DNA of 33,518 bases from positions 1-33,518 of the forward strand of contig JAJXTU010000010.1 of assembly GCA_021783475.1 (NCBI GenBank). Reading direction: 5' to 3'. The position numbers and the translations under genes were made by a program. The notes under the pieces are model-generated. The model did not search any database. It saw only the letters and a list, made by a program, of their open reading frames with translations, and was not told the origin of the DNA. How positions within the stretch are numbered: the stretch's first letter is position 1; each line of letters starts with the position of its first letter. Origin of the DNA: a bacterium (GTDB lineage: Bacteria; Thermodesulfobiota; Thermodesulfobiia; Thermodesulfobiales; Thermodesulfobiaceae). Positions 24,596-32,272 of the stretch are shown piece by piece.

Positions 24596-24711
24596 AACTC
24601 ACCACTTTTCTAAAATATTATTATTTTTATTATAATATAAATATAATTATAAATAACTAAAGGAGGTGTTGTCCGTGATTATAAGATGATTTTGAAATAT
24701 AGCCCCTGATA

Positions 24712-24730
24712 GATACGTAGTTTACGTATC
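24712..24730 (+). promoter_or_regulatory. Leader hairpin upstream of the double-cubane reductase gene
   Basis: GATACGTA (24712-24719) and TACGTATC (24723-24730) form eight perfect pairs with a three-base loop, followed by six A. Just upstream is a strong but orphan Shine-Dalgarno (AAAGGAGGTG, 24659-24668) before a four-codon frame GTG-ATT-ATA-AGA-TGA (24675-24689). Together these may be an mRNA-stabilising or attenuating leader, or the hairpin may be a DNA operator. Confidence 0.5.
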
Positions 24731-24759
24731 AAAAAACTCTAAATCAAAGGAGAAATATT

Positions 24760-26022
24760 ATGGACAACACCGAAATGTACCAATCGCTTGACATAGATTT
24801 AAAGGCTCACGACACCCTAATGGGAGCACTTCCAGTATTATTTAAAGAATGTTTTTTAAACAAAGAGCAAGAACTGACAGGTCTTTCATATTTTTATTCA
24901 GTGGTTGCAGACATACACGGAGCAAGGGTGAAAGAGCTAATAGACCATAAAAACAAGGGCCCAGTCATTGGGTCTTTTTGCATTTACGTGCCAGAAGAAA
25001 TAGTTTTAGCAGCATGCGGTCAATTGGTAGGACTTTGTGCAGGGGCTGACTTTTGGGTTCCATACGGTGAACAGATAGTGCCAAAAAATCTGTGCCCCCT
25101 AATAAAGGCAGGAATTGGAGCAAAGTATTCAAGAACCTGCCCATATTTTCAGGTAGTGGATCTGCTAATAGGAGAAAATACCTGTGATGGCAAGAAGAAG
25201 GCATGGGAAATATTTTCTGATATGGTTGATATGTACATTATGGATATGCCAAACAAAAAAAGCGATGCTGGGTTAAAGCTTTGGCAAGAGGAAGTAGAGA
25301 ATTTATGCAATTTTCTTGAAAAAAAATTTAGCAAGTCTATTAGTTTTGACTCCCTCCTAAAAGGTATCCAAAAGGTAAACGCAAAAAGAAACGCACTGAA
25401 AAGGCTCTATAACACAAGGAAGCTCTCCCCTTCTCCAATATCAGGAATAGACGCCCTATTGGTTACTCAAATAGGATTTTATGATGATATAGAAAGATAC
25501 ACAAAGATGGTAGAAGCATTAGCCCAAGAATGCGAAGAGAAGGCATCATCAAATTCGCAAAGCAAGAACAAAAAAAGAATATTGGTTACCGGTTCACCAA
25601 TGGTTGTACCCAACTGGAAGATTCATCACGTAATAGAAACAAGCGGCGCTGATGTAGTAGTCGAAGAAAACTGCACGGGCACAAGATATTTCAAGGACAA
25701 CGTTTCAATAGAAAATGCATCAAGCAAGGGAGATTTGCTCAAGAACATATCAGATAGGTACATAAAAAACATAAATTGTGCATGTTTCTCGCCAAATACA
25801 GGCAGAGAGGAAGATATATTAAACCTTTGTAAGGATTATAGAGTTGACGGTATTGTGTATGCCTCCCTTAGCTTTTGTACTACATATATGGTAGAAGCAG
25901 AGAAAATAAGAAAAACAGCAAAAGAAAATAATATACCTATGATTACGGTAGAATCAGATTATTCATTTGGAGACCTTGGACAGCTTAGGACAAGAATAGA
26001 GGCTTTTATAGAAAACTTATGA
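24760..26022 (+). CDS. Double-cubane-cluster-type anaerobic reductase (2-hydroxyacyl-CoA dehydratase D/HgdB family)
   Basis: A 420-residue single-subunit member of the HgdB/FldBC/BcrBC superfamily, which binds low-potential Fe-S clusters and receives electrons from an ATPase activator. The size and operon fit the DCCP proteins that carry an [8Fe-9S] double-cubane. Possible cluster Cys include those in VLAACGQLVGLCAG, KNLCPLI, SRTCPYF, ENTCDG, ENCTGTRYF, INCACFSP and SLSFCTTYM. The two Rossmann-like halves can be followed (GSFCIYVPEEIV and RILVTGSPMVVPNWK). Start ATG 24760 is behind AAAGGAG. The stop overlaps the activator (ATGA). The physiological substrate is unknown; a small-molecule reductase is inferred. 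Confidence 0.9.
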   Translation: MDNTEMYQSLDIDLKAHDTLMGALPVLFKECFLNKEQELTGLSYFYSVVADIHGARVKELIDHKNKGPVIGSFCIYVPEEIVLAACGQLVGLCAGADFWVPYGEQIVPKNLCPLIKAGIGAKYSRTCPYFQVVDLLIGENTCDGKKKAWEIFSDMVDMYIMDMPNKKSDAGLKLWQEEVENLCNFLEKKFSKSISFDSLLKGIQKVNAKRNALKRLYNTRKLSPSPISGIDALLVTQIGFYDDIERYTKMVEALAQECEEKASSNSQSKNKKRILVTGSPMVVPNWKIHHVIETSGADVVVEENCTGTRYFKDNVSIENASSKGDLLKNISDRYIKNINCACFSPNTGREEDILNLCKDYRVDGIVYASLSFCTTYMVEAEKIRKTAKENNIPMITVESDYSFGDLGQLRTRIEAFIENL

Positions 26023-26768
26023 AAATACTTGGTTTGGATATAGGCTCAAGAAGTATAAAATGGGTTCTTTACGACAAAAGTTCAAATTCTATGTTAGAAA
26101 GGGGGATATTAGATAGCACCCCTGCCAATCTTGAGAGGGTGGAAGATAGCATCCCCCCTTTCGACCAAATTGGCCTTACCGGTTATGGCAGACATAATTT
26201 AAATAACGTCCTAAAAGTAAAGTCTCCAAAGATAGTCTCAGAGATAACTTGCCACGCTAAGGGAGCAAGATACATTGAACCAGAACACTATTATCTCTTA
26301 GATATCGGCGGACAGGACACAAAATTTATAATGGTAGATAGGTCTGGAAAAATTATAGATTTTAAATTGAATGACAGGTGCTCGGCTGGAACAGGCAGAT
26401 ATATTGAAAATATGGCAAAAATATTAGATGTAAAAATCCAAGACTTTATAGACATGGCCGTTAGATCAGAAAAGCCATCCAATATAAACTCGATGTGCAC
26501 TGTTTTTGCAGAAAGCGAAATAATAAGCTTGATTCATTCCAGGGAACAGATAGAAGACATTGCTGCGGGAGTTATAAAATCTCTAATATTCAGAACAAAA
26601 GCTTTGATTGGAACAAATAAGACAGACGAAAGCATGTTGCTTTTAGGGGGACTCTCAGAACTGCAGAATATAGAAATTTTATTCGAAAGATTTGACTTAA
26701 AAATCAAAAAAAATTTACTCTCAAGATACACGGGCGCCCTGGGAGCAGCATTGATTTTAGTCGACTAA
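26019..26768 (+). CDS. ATPase activator/reductase for the double-cubane protein (BadF/HgdC family)
   Basis: ASKHA-fold ATPase, 249 residues, expected to form a homodimer bridging one [4Fe-4S] cluster and to drive electrons into its partner on ATP hydrolysis. Phosphate-1 loop LGLDIGSRSIKWVLYD is at the N-terminus, phosphate-2 LLDIGGQDTKF near 93, and the late adenosine motif LLLGGLSEL near 207. Cluster ligands are Cys121 (NDRCSAGTGRY) and Cys160 (NSMCTVFAESE), both in the family positions. The start overlaps the reductase stop (ATGA), so the two are made together. It is followed by the umuDC promoter region. Confidence 0.95.
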   Translation: MKILGLDIGSRSIKWVLYDKSSNSMLERGILDSTPANLERVEDSIPPFDQIGLTGYGRHNLNNVLKVKSPKIVSEITCHAKGARYIEPEHYYLLDIGGQDTKFIMVDRSGKIIDFKLNDRCSAGTGRYIENMAKILDVKIQDFIDMAVRSEKPSNINSMCTVFAESEIISLIHSREQIEDIAAGVIKSLIFRTKALIGTNKTDESMLLLGGLSELQNIEILFERFDLKIKKNLLSRYTGALGAALILVD

Positions 26769-26787
26769 ATAGATAGTTTAATAAAAC

Positions 26788-26850
26788 TCACCCCTATTGA
26801 CATTTTATCATAAAAAATTTATTATTATGAAAAATAAACAATAGGGGTGA
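26788..26850 (+). repeat. 12-bp inverted repeat flanking the umuDC promoter
   Basis: TCACCCCTATTG (26788-26799) and its exact reverse complement CAATAGGGGTGA (26839-26850) lie 51 bp apart centre to centre. The left arm overlaps the -35 box; the right arm covers the start of the transcript and the Shine-Dalgarno (AGGGGTG). The left arm is upstream of the transcript, so this is more likely a pair of protein-binding sites than an RNA hairpin. It does not resemble the LexA boxes I know. Confidence 0.7.
26797..26825 (+). promoter_or_regulatory. Near-consensus sigma-70-type promoter of the umuDC-like operon
   Basis: TTGACA (26797-26802), a 17-base spacer, and TATTAT (26820-26825). Expected transcription start is near 26832, about 23 bases before ATG 26855. 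It is the clearest promoter in the window. Confidence 0.85.
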
Positions 26851-26854
26851 AAAA

Positions 26855-27151
26855 ATGCAAAGAACTGGTTTTCCATCTCCTGCAAGAAATTACGAAAAGC
26901 TTGATTTAGATTTAAACAGGTTGATAGTAGATAGTCCATCTTCAACTTTTTTCTTTAAGACAAAAAAGGATTATAAAGACCTGGATCTAAAAAGTGGCGA
27001 CATCATAGTGGTCGACAGATCAAAACAGCCAAAGAGCTCGATGTTATCGGTTGTTTTATTGGATGGGCACCTTGCAATAAAGGATAACTCTGACCTAAAG
27101 CCAGAAATAGAAATATTCGGCAAAATTACCTATGTCATTAGAAAACTTTGA
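26855..27151 (+). CDS. umuD: UmuD'-like protein lacking the catalytic Ser and the cleavage arm
   Basis: A 98-residue S24/LexA-fold protein that would partner UmuC in translesion synthesis. It opens [20 protein letters not shown], matching E. coli UmuD from about Gly25, i.e. just after the Cys24-Gly25 self-cleavage bond, so the arm removed on activation is absent. The Ser60 site (GDSM) aligns with KDYK, placing Tyr40 where the nucleophile should be, while Lys76 (DGHLAIK) keeps the general-base position. By inference it is a permanently processed UmuD' mimic. It overlaps umuC by 20 bases and has its own strong promoter. Confidence 0.85.
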   Translation: MQRTGFPSPARNYEKLDLDLNRLIVDSPSSTFFFKTKKDYKDLDLKSGDIIVVDRSKQPKSSMLSVVLLDGHLAIKDNSDLKPEIEIFGKITYVIRKL

Positions 27152-28391
27152 AAGTTTTTTCGCGCTAATAGATTGTAACAACTTTTACGTGTCTTGCGAA
27201 AGGCTGTTTAATCCCAGCCTACTAAACAAACCTGTCGTGGTATTGTCAAATAATGACGGTTGTATAATCGCAAGATCCAATGAAGCAAAGGCTTTAGGGG
27301 TAAAAATGGGTGCTCCATACTTTCAAATAAGGGGTTATTTAGAAAGAAACGGAGCTGTGGTTATCTCATCAAATTATGAAATATATGAAGACATATCAAA
27401 AAGGTTTATAAACATAATAAGATCCAAAATATGTTTCGTAGAAGCATACTCAATTGATGAGGCATTCATAGAATTAAAAGGGATATTGAAAAAGAAAAGA
27501 TTTGAATTTTGCAAAGAGCTAAAAGATGAAATATATCGCCTTATAGGCATACCTGTCTCGATAGGCATAGGGAAGACAAAAACTCTTGCAAAGGTTGCAA
27601 ACAAGATAGCCAAAAAACAAAAAGACCTAAATGGCGTATTTGACATAACTAACAACGAAGAAGAAATCTTAAAAAACTTTGAAGTAAAAGACATTTGGGG
27701 GATTGGCAAGAGCAAGTCTAATTATTTAAAAAACATAGGCATACAAAATGCCTTAGAATTATCAATGATAGACGACTCATTTGCCAAAAAATCTCTTAGC
27801 ATAAAGGGGTTGACTACAGTACTCGAGCTGAGAGGGATAAAGTGTATAAATCTACAAGAAGAAAGACCCAAACAAAAAGAAATAATAGTATCAAGATCTT
27901 TTGGACTCGATGTTGATAACTTCAAAAGCTTAAGAGAGAGCGTGTCTTATTTTGCAATTGCCGCTGTAAATAATATGAGAAGCTTAGATTTATATGCCAA
28001 AACTCTATTTGTTTTTATAACGTCAAACCCATTCAAAGAAAATTTTTGCTCTTATCAAAAAGAAGTTAACTTCGATTTCTATACGCAGGATGTATTTCTT
28101 ATATTAAATGCAGCCGAAGACTGTCTAAATGATATATTTAAATGCAACGTAAATTACAAAAAAGCGGGAGTTATATTGAAAAACCTATCGACAAGACAAG
28201 CCGCATTGGGGAATTTATTTACAAGCTTAGAGGATGAAAATACATACAATCTTATGAGGTCTATCGATCTGCTGAACAAGAAAATAAAGAAAGACGCAGT
28301 TTTCTTCGCAGTTGAAGGAGTAGATAAAATTTGGCAAGCAAGAAAGGATCACAAAATAGCTAAGCGAGCAAGTGAAATAGACATTATTTAA
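27132..28391 (+). CDS. umuC: Y-family DNA polymerase UmuC-like (translesion synthesis)
   Basis: 419 residues. Catalytic carboxylates are Asp14 ([16 protein letters not shown]) and Asp109-Glu110 ([10 protein letters not shown]). [27 protein letters not shown], shown as a pattern, and the [14 protein letters not shown] strand are UmuC-specific. [17 protein letters not shown] is the Y-family palm segment, [10 protein letters not shown] the helix-hairpin-helix, and the little-finger domain covers about 240-350. The C-terminal [12 protein letters not shown] region matches the UmuC tail (DUF4113-like). It begins inside the umuD-like gene (20-base overlap) with no good Shine-Dalgarno, so it depends on translation of that gene. 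Confidence 0.95.
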   Translation: MSLENFESFFALIDCNNFYVSCERLFNPSLLNKPVVVLSNNDGCIIARSNEAKALGVKMGAPYFQIRGYLERNGAVVISSNYEIYEDISKRFINIIRSKICFVEAYSIDEAFIELKGILKKKRFEFCKELKDEIYRLIGIPVSIGIGKTKTLAKVANKIAKKQKDLNGVFDITNNEEEILKNFEVKDIWGIGKSKSNYLKNIGIQNALELSMIDDSFAKKSLSIKGLTTVLELRGIKCINLQEERPKQKEIIVSRSFGLDVDNFKSLRESVSYFAIAAVNNMRSLDLYAKTLFVFITSNPFKENFCSYQKEVNFDFYTQDVFLILNAAEDCLNDIFKCNVNYKKAGVILKNLSTRQAALGNLFTSLEDENTYNLMRSIDLLNKKIKKDAVFFAVEGVDKIWQARKDHKIAKRASEIDII

Positions 28392-28470
28392 CAAGATGTA
28401 AAAAATTCTTGGTATGTTACAATATACAAGCCTATGTCAAGAATTATAAGATGAGGGAGGAGAGAATTAG

Positions 28471-30075
28471 ATGGATTTTTTACTTGCAATTAGTCCAATT
28501 GTACTTATTCTTTTAGGAATGACAATTTTTGCAAGATCGGGTTTTCTAATGTCAGTAGTAGCATGGATTTTCACGTTTTTCTTAGCGCTTATTTTTTTTA
28601 AAACTCCATTCGACATTTGTTTAAACGCTACAATATTTGGCATCTTAAAATCTCTAAGCATTTCATTAGCGGTATTTTTTACTATGTTACTGATTTTTAT
28701 AATGAAAATCACAAAGGCACTTGATTCAATTGCATACAGACTTAAGAGTATATGCAAAACAAAAGAAGAACAAATAATGTTCTTAGGGCTTGGCTTTGGC
28801 TCTCTTGCAACTTCTTTGGGAGTGGTAACCCCTGCTCTATTCCCACCGCTTCTTCTTGCCCTTGGATTTAGCCCGGTTACATCTATAGCAATATCAGTTC
28901 TCTGTTACGATCCGCTAACATCATTTGCCCTTCTATCTATCCCGATAACAGTGCCTTCAGAAGTCGCATGGCAGGCATTCAAAATTCAACCTCAGGGTAT
29001 AACAAATCTTGAAAACTTTATAAACTCATTTACATTAAACATATCAATATTTTTGCCATTTATTTCAGTAGGCTTTGCGTTTGTAATGCTATATTTTGTT
29101 GACGGAATAAAATCTATAAAAAAAGGATTTCTCAGCGCTCTCTTAAGTGGCTTGGTGCTTGGGCTTAGCTGTTTGTTTTTTTCTATTACGAAGATATTTC
29201 CCGTTCAAATAATAGGAACGCTTTCAGGCTTCGTAACTATGATTTTCGTACTCATATATCAAAAAATTACAAACGCTCAAAAGGAAACAGCCGAAGAAGA
29301 GAAAAAACCAGAGATGTCACTTTTAAGAGCAATATCCCCATGGATATTGCTCTTTTCATTTGCGCTGATCACCAACCTTCCAGGCAACAGCAAGTTTTTA
29401 TCAGATTTGCCTGGAAGATATGAAATAATACCCCTTTACAAAAACCAGCTGGTAGACCTTAACGTATTGTCATCTATATGGTTTTGGATAATGATAACAG
29501 CAATATTATCAGTCTTTTTGTTAAAACCCACCAAAGATCAAATCTCTTCAACTATAAAATTATGGCTAAAGAGATCCTTTTCCCCTTTTGTAGCATATTC
29601 TATATGTTTTTCAATCGCAATGATAATGGCATGGTCGGCCATGTCAAATAGTTCTGGCGTGTTAATACCAGGCACTTACTACTCGTCTTTTAATATGGAC
29701 AGAATTATAGCTATCAAGATAGCAATGCTTTCAGGAGTAGTATTCACTACTCTAATACCATATCTTGGGCTAATAGGCTCATTTATAGGCGGTTCAGAAA
29801 CAGCTTCAAACGTATTCTTTGCAAAAATATTGTATGAATCTGTAAAAAGCGTCGGTTATGAGAATTATTTTATGATAATTTTTGGCGCACACGCGGTAGC
29901 AGGAGGAATTGCCTCTGCCATAACTCCGGCCAAGATTACTAACGCAGCTATGACAATAGGATGCAGCGGAAAAGAAGAATCAGAATTTATGAAAAAAGCC
30001 ATATTGCCAGTTATAATTGGCACTTTTTTAACAGGAATAATTTTAACTGTATTTATAGCTTTTAGTGTTAAGTAA
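28471..30075 (+). CDS. LctP-superfamily permease, divergent
   Basis: A 534-residue membrane protein with about thirteen helices. FLGLGFGSLATSLGVVTPAL and LGFSPVTSIAISVLCYDPLT occupy the places of the GFGAFLEGAAGFGTP and GIAPLEAALLCLLGDT segments of L-lactate permease, and GGSETASNVFFAKIL replaces GSDTSSNALFGNLQ. It therefore belongs to the lactate/glycolate permease superfamily but is distant from the lctP gene facing it. ATG 28471 lies behind GAGGGAGGAG. Likely a carboxylate or other small organic-anion carrier. It shares a bidirectional terminator with lctP. Confidence 0.82.
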   Translation: MDFLLAISPIVLILLGMTIFARSGFLMSVVAWIFTFFLALIFFKTPFDICLNATIFGILKSLSISLAVFFTMLLIFIMKITKALDSIAYRLKSICKTKEEQIMFLGLGFGSLATSLGVVTPALFPPLLLALGFSPVTSIAISVLCYDPLTSFALLSIPITVPSEVAWQAFKIQPQGITNLENFINSFTLNISIFLPFISVGFAFVMLYFVDGIKSIKKGFLSALLSGLVLGLSCLFFSITKIFPVQIIGTLSGFVTMIFVLIYQKITNAQKETAEEEKKPEMSLLRAISPWILLFSFALITNLPGNSKFLSDLPGRYEIIPLYKNQLVDLNVLSSIWFWIMITAILSVFLLKPTKDQISSTIKLWLKRSFSPFVAYSICFSIAMIMAWSAMSNSSGVLIPGTYYSSFNMDRIIAIKIAMLSGVVFTTLIPYLGLIGSFIGGSETASNVFFAKILYESVKSVGYENYFMIIFGAHAVAGGIASAITPAKITNAAMTIGCSGKEESEFMKKAILPVIIGTFLTGIILTVFIAFSVK

Positions 30076-30077
30076 TA

Positions 30078-30113
30078 AATAAAGCCTCCATTAGATCTAA
30101 TGGAGGCTTTATT
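30078..30113. terminator. Bidirectional terminator, 36-bp perfect palindrome
   Basis: Eighteen bases on each side of 30095/30096 are exact complements, centred on AGATCT, with an A/T-rich outer end (AATAAAGCC...GGCTTTATT). It lies between two convergent genes and the outer T runs on either strand would serve as the U tract. Confidence 0.9.
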
Positions 30114-30129
30114 GTGAAAAAATACTAAA

Positions 30130-31824
30130 TTATTTTCCTATAACAGGTATCAGGTTTGGAAATACATAAGCATACATCAAGCCAACAAGTCCTACTAAGA
30201 TTGCAAGCAAGAAGCTGTGGACAAGAGCCGACCTAAACAAAGGTCCGAAAGACTCCTCTGCTACTTTTCTATCGGTAAACGTAGCAGCCAAAGCAACGAC
30301 AATTGACTGTGGGCTTATCATCTTGCCCATTACACCACCGGCACTGTTAAGTGCTGTAGATAAAATTGGATTTATATGCAATTGCTCAGCAGTAATCTTT
30401 TGAAGGTTGCCAAAGAGCGCATTCGAAGACGTATCTGATCCTGTCAGGAACACACCTAAGTATCCCAACATAGATGAGAAAAACGGAAAGGCTGAACCAG
30501 TAGATGCAAACGCCAATGCAAGTTGTACATCCATACCAGCATATTTATAAAGAAATGCTATTCCAACAATTGAAGGCACAACTATAAATGGTGCTTTCAT
30601 TCTATTGAAGGTTATTGTAAAAGACTCTCCCCATTGTGCTGGAGATAGCTTTAGCCACAAACCAGAAAGAATAGCTGCAAACAAAATACCTGTACCTGTA
30701 GCACTAAGCAATGGTAGGACAAAGACTGCATCCTTTAGGACTGTAGGCTTGGGCACTACAGGAGGGATCTTTGTAACGAGGCCATTTAAGCCCTCCATTG
30801 GAAACTTGAAAACAAGCATTGAACCAAGAACTTTTGATATTGATGGGGTTCCCCACATAATTATAATAACAACCAAGATTAGCCATGGCACCCAGGCATA
30901 GAAAGTTTCGCCAACTGAGTAATCTTTGGTAGCATTCTTTGCCCAATCTGCCATCCAAACGTTCTTTGGAGACCAAAAGCGAAGAAATATTGCAAGACAA
31001 GCGATAGAAACAATACCTGCAAGAATGTCAATCAATTGAGGACCAAGATGCTGAGCTAAAAAGTATTGTGTTAGCGCAAAGGATATTCCTGACACAAATG
31101 CAGCAGGAAAAACTTCAAATAAGTCTGACATACCCTTCTTCTCAAGTAAAATTACATAGGTAAACATAATCCAGAATGGAATTATAAATGAGAAGAATGG
31201 CAAAATTCTTCCTACCATTGCAGTCATATCGTTTACTGGAAGACCTGTAACCGATCCCATTATGATCATTGGAATACCTACACCGCCAAATGCGACAGGA
31301 GCAGTGTCTCCCAAAAGACAAAGAAGAGCGGCTTCAAGAGGTGCTATTCCCATTCCTACCAATATTGCTGCACATACCGCAACAGGAGTTCCAAAGCCTG
31401 CAGCGCCCTCCAGGAATGCTCCAAAACCGAAAGCAACGATTAGGACCTGGACTCTTTTGTCCTGAGTAATCTTCATAATGCTGTGACGCATAACGTCAAA
31501 AGATCCGGATATCACTGTCATTGCATAAAGGAACAAAACTGTTATTACTATCCAACAAATTGGATACAAACCAATAAGTGCGCCTAAGAACCAAGCAAGA
31601 AATGCCTGAGTCGCCGGCATTCTAAAGACACCCACAGCAATAATAAGAGCTACTACTGCAGCAGTCACAGTTGCAAATCGTGCATCAACTCCAAGTTTTC
31701 TTCTCCCCTGAGAATCTTTCCCAGGATGAAGCGCTAACAAGTAAAGCAAAATAATCAAAGGCAAAGCAGCACAAAAAACTGATAGTGCAAAATTGTTTAG
31801 TGGATCATAATTCTGTACGAACAT
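30130..31824 (-). CDS. lctP: L-lactate permease
   Basis: 564-residue proton-coupled lactate/glycolate uptake carrier with about thirteen helices. Signature segments: VAFGFGAFLEGAAGFGTPVA, GIAPLEAALLCLLGDTAPVAF, and near the C-terminus FLTGSDTSSNALFGNLQ and NSAGGVMGKMISPQSIVVA. Length matches the family. ATG 31824 has AAGGGGG upstream. It would supply electron donor or carbon to the cell. It is convergent with a distant paralogue and preceded by a 448-base gap that contains its promoter. Confidence 0.96.
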   Translation of the reverse strand: MFVQNYDPLNNFALSVFCAALPLIILLYLLALHPGKDSQGRRKLGVDARFATVTAAVVALIIAVGVFRMPATQAFLAWFLGALIGLYPICWIVITVLFLYAMTVISGSFDVMRHSIMKITQDKRVQVLIVAFGFGAFLEGAAGFGTPVAVCAAILVGMGIAPLEAALLCLLGDTAPVAFGGVGIPMIIMGSVTGLPVNDMTAMVGRILPFFSFIIPFWIMFTYVILLEKKGMSDLFEVFPAAFVSGISFALTQYFLAQHLGPQLIDILAGIVSIACLAIFLRFWSPKNVWMADWAKNATKDYSVGETFYAWVPWLILVVIIIMWGTPSISKVLGSMLVFKFPMEGLNGLVTKIPPVVPKPTVLKDAVFVLPLLSATGTGILFAAILSGLWLKLSPAQWGESFTITFNRMKAPFIVVPSIVGIAFLYKYAGMDVQLALAFASTGSAFPFFSSMLGYLGVFLTGSDTSSNALFGNLQKITAEQLHINPILSTALNSAGGVMGKMISPQSIVVALAATFTDRKVAEESFGPLFRSALVHSFLLAILVGLVGLMYAYVFPNLIPVIGK

Positions 31825-32272
31825 AAATTACCCCCTTATATTTTTTATTGAAACCATAAAAACTACTAATGTATATCACCGCCCTTCTTTTATCTAAGCC
31901 ATTTACTTGCCTTTGGCATTTTATTATATTTGGTATACAAGAGAAAATCAAGAACAAATCAATATTAAGAATTGATTGACAATTCAAATAATTGCGAAAA
32001 TACTTCATTATAATAATGTTAATTTAAAGTCATTTAGATATTCATCTATTTTTATAACTATGAAATATATTAAAAGAAAATTTTATTAACTTTTCAAAAT
32101 ATATTACAAAAAAAGTTTGCGCAAAAATGACGATATAAGAAAATATAAACAGTAAACATATAAGATTTAGTAAAATTAATTTTATAGTTACAAATATATA
32201 AATATATGGTATATTACTTTTAAAAAGATATATAATTATGATAAAAATTTTAAGTTTTTAAGGAGGGCCAAA
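31825..32272 (+). other. 448-base divergent intergenic region between lctP and the chemotaxis receptor gene
   Basis: No convincing gene; all frames are short and very AT-rich. Visible elements: inverted repeat GAATTG-N5-CAATTC (31969-31985), a possible regulator site; a TATAAT at 32231-32236 that could serve the receptor gene; and the receptor Shine-Dalgarno AAGGAGGG just before 32273. Confidence 0.5.

Noticed and set aside
31825-32272. Small minus-strand gene in the lctP upstream gap
   Set aside because: The open frame is low-complexity, has no ribosome site and overlaps the lctP start, so the gap is treated as regulatory.
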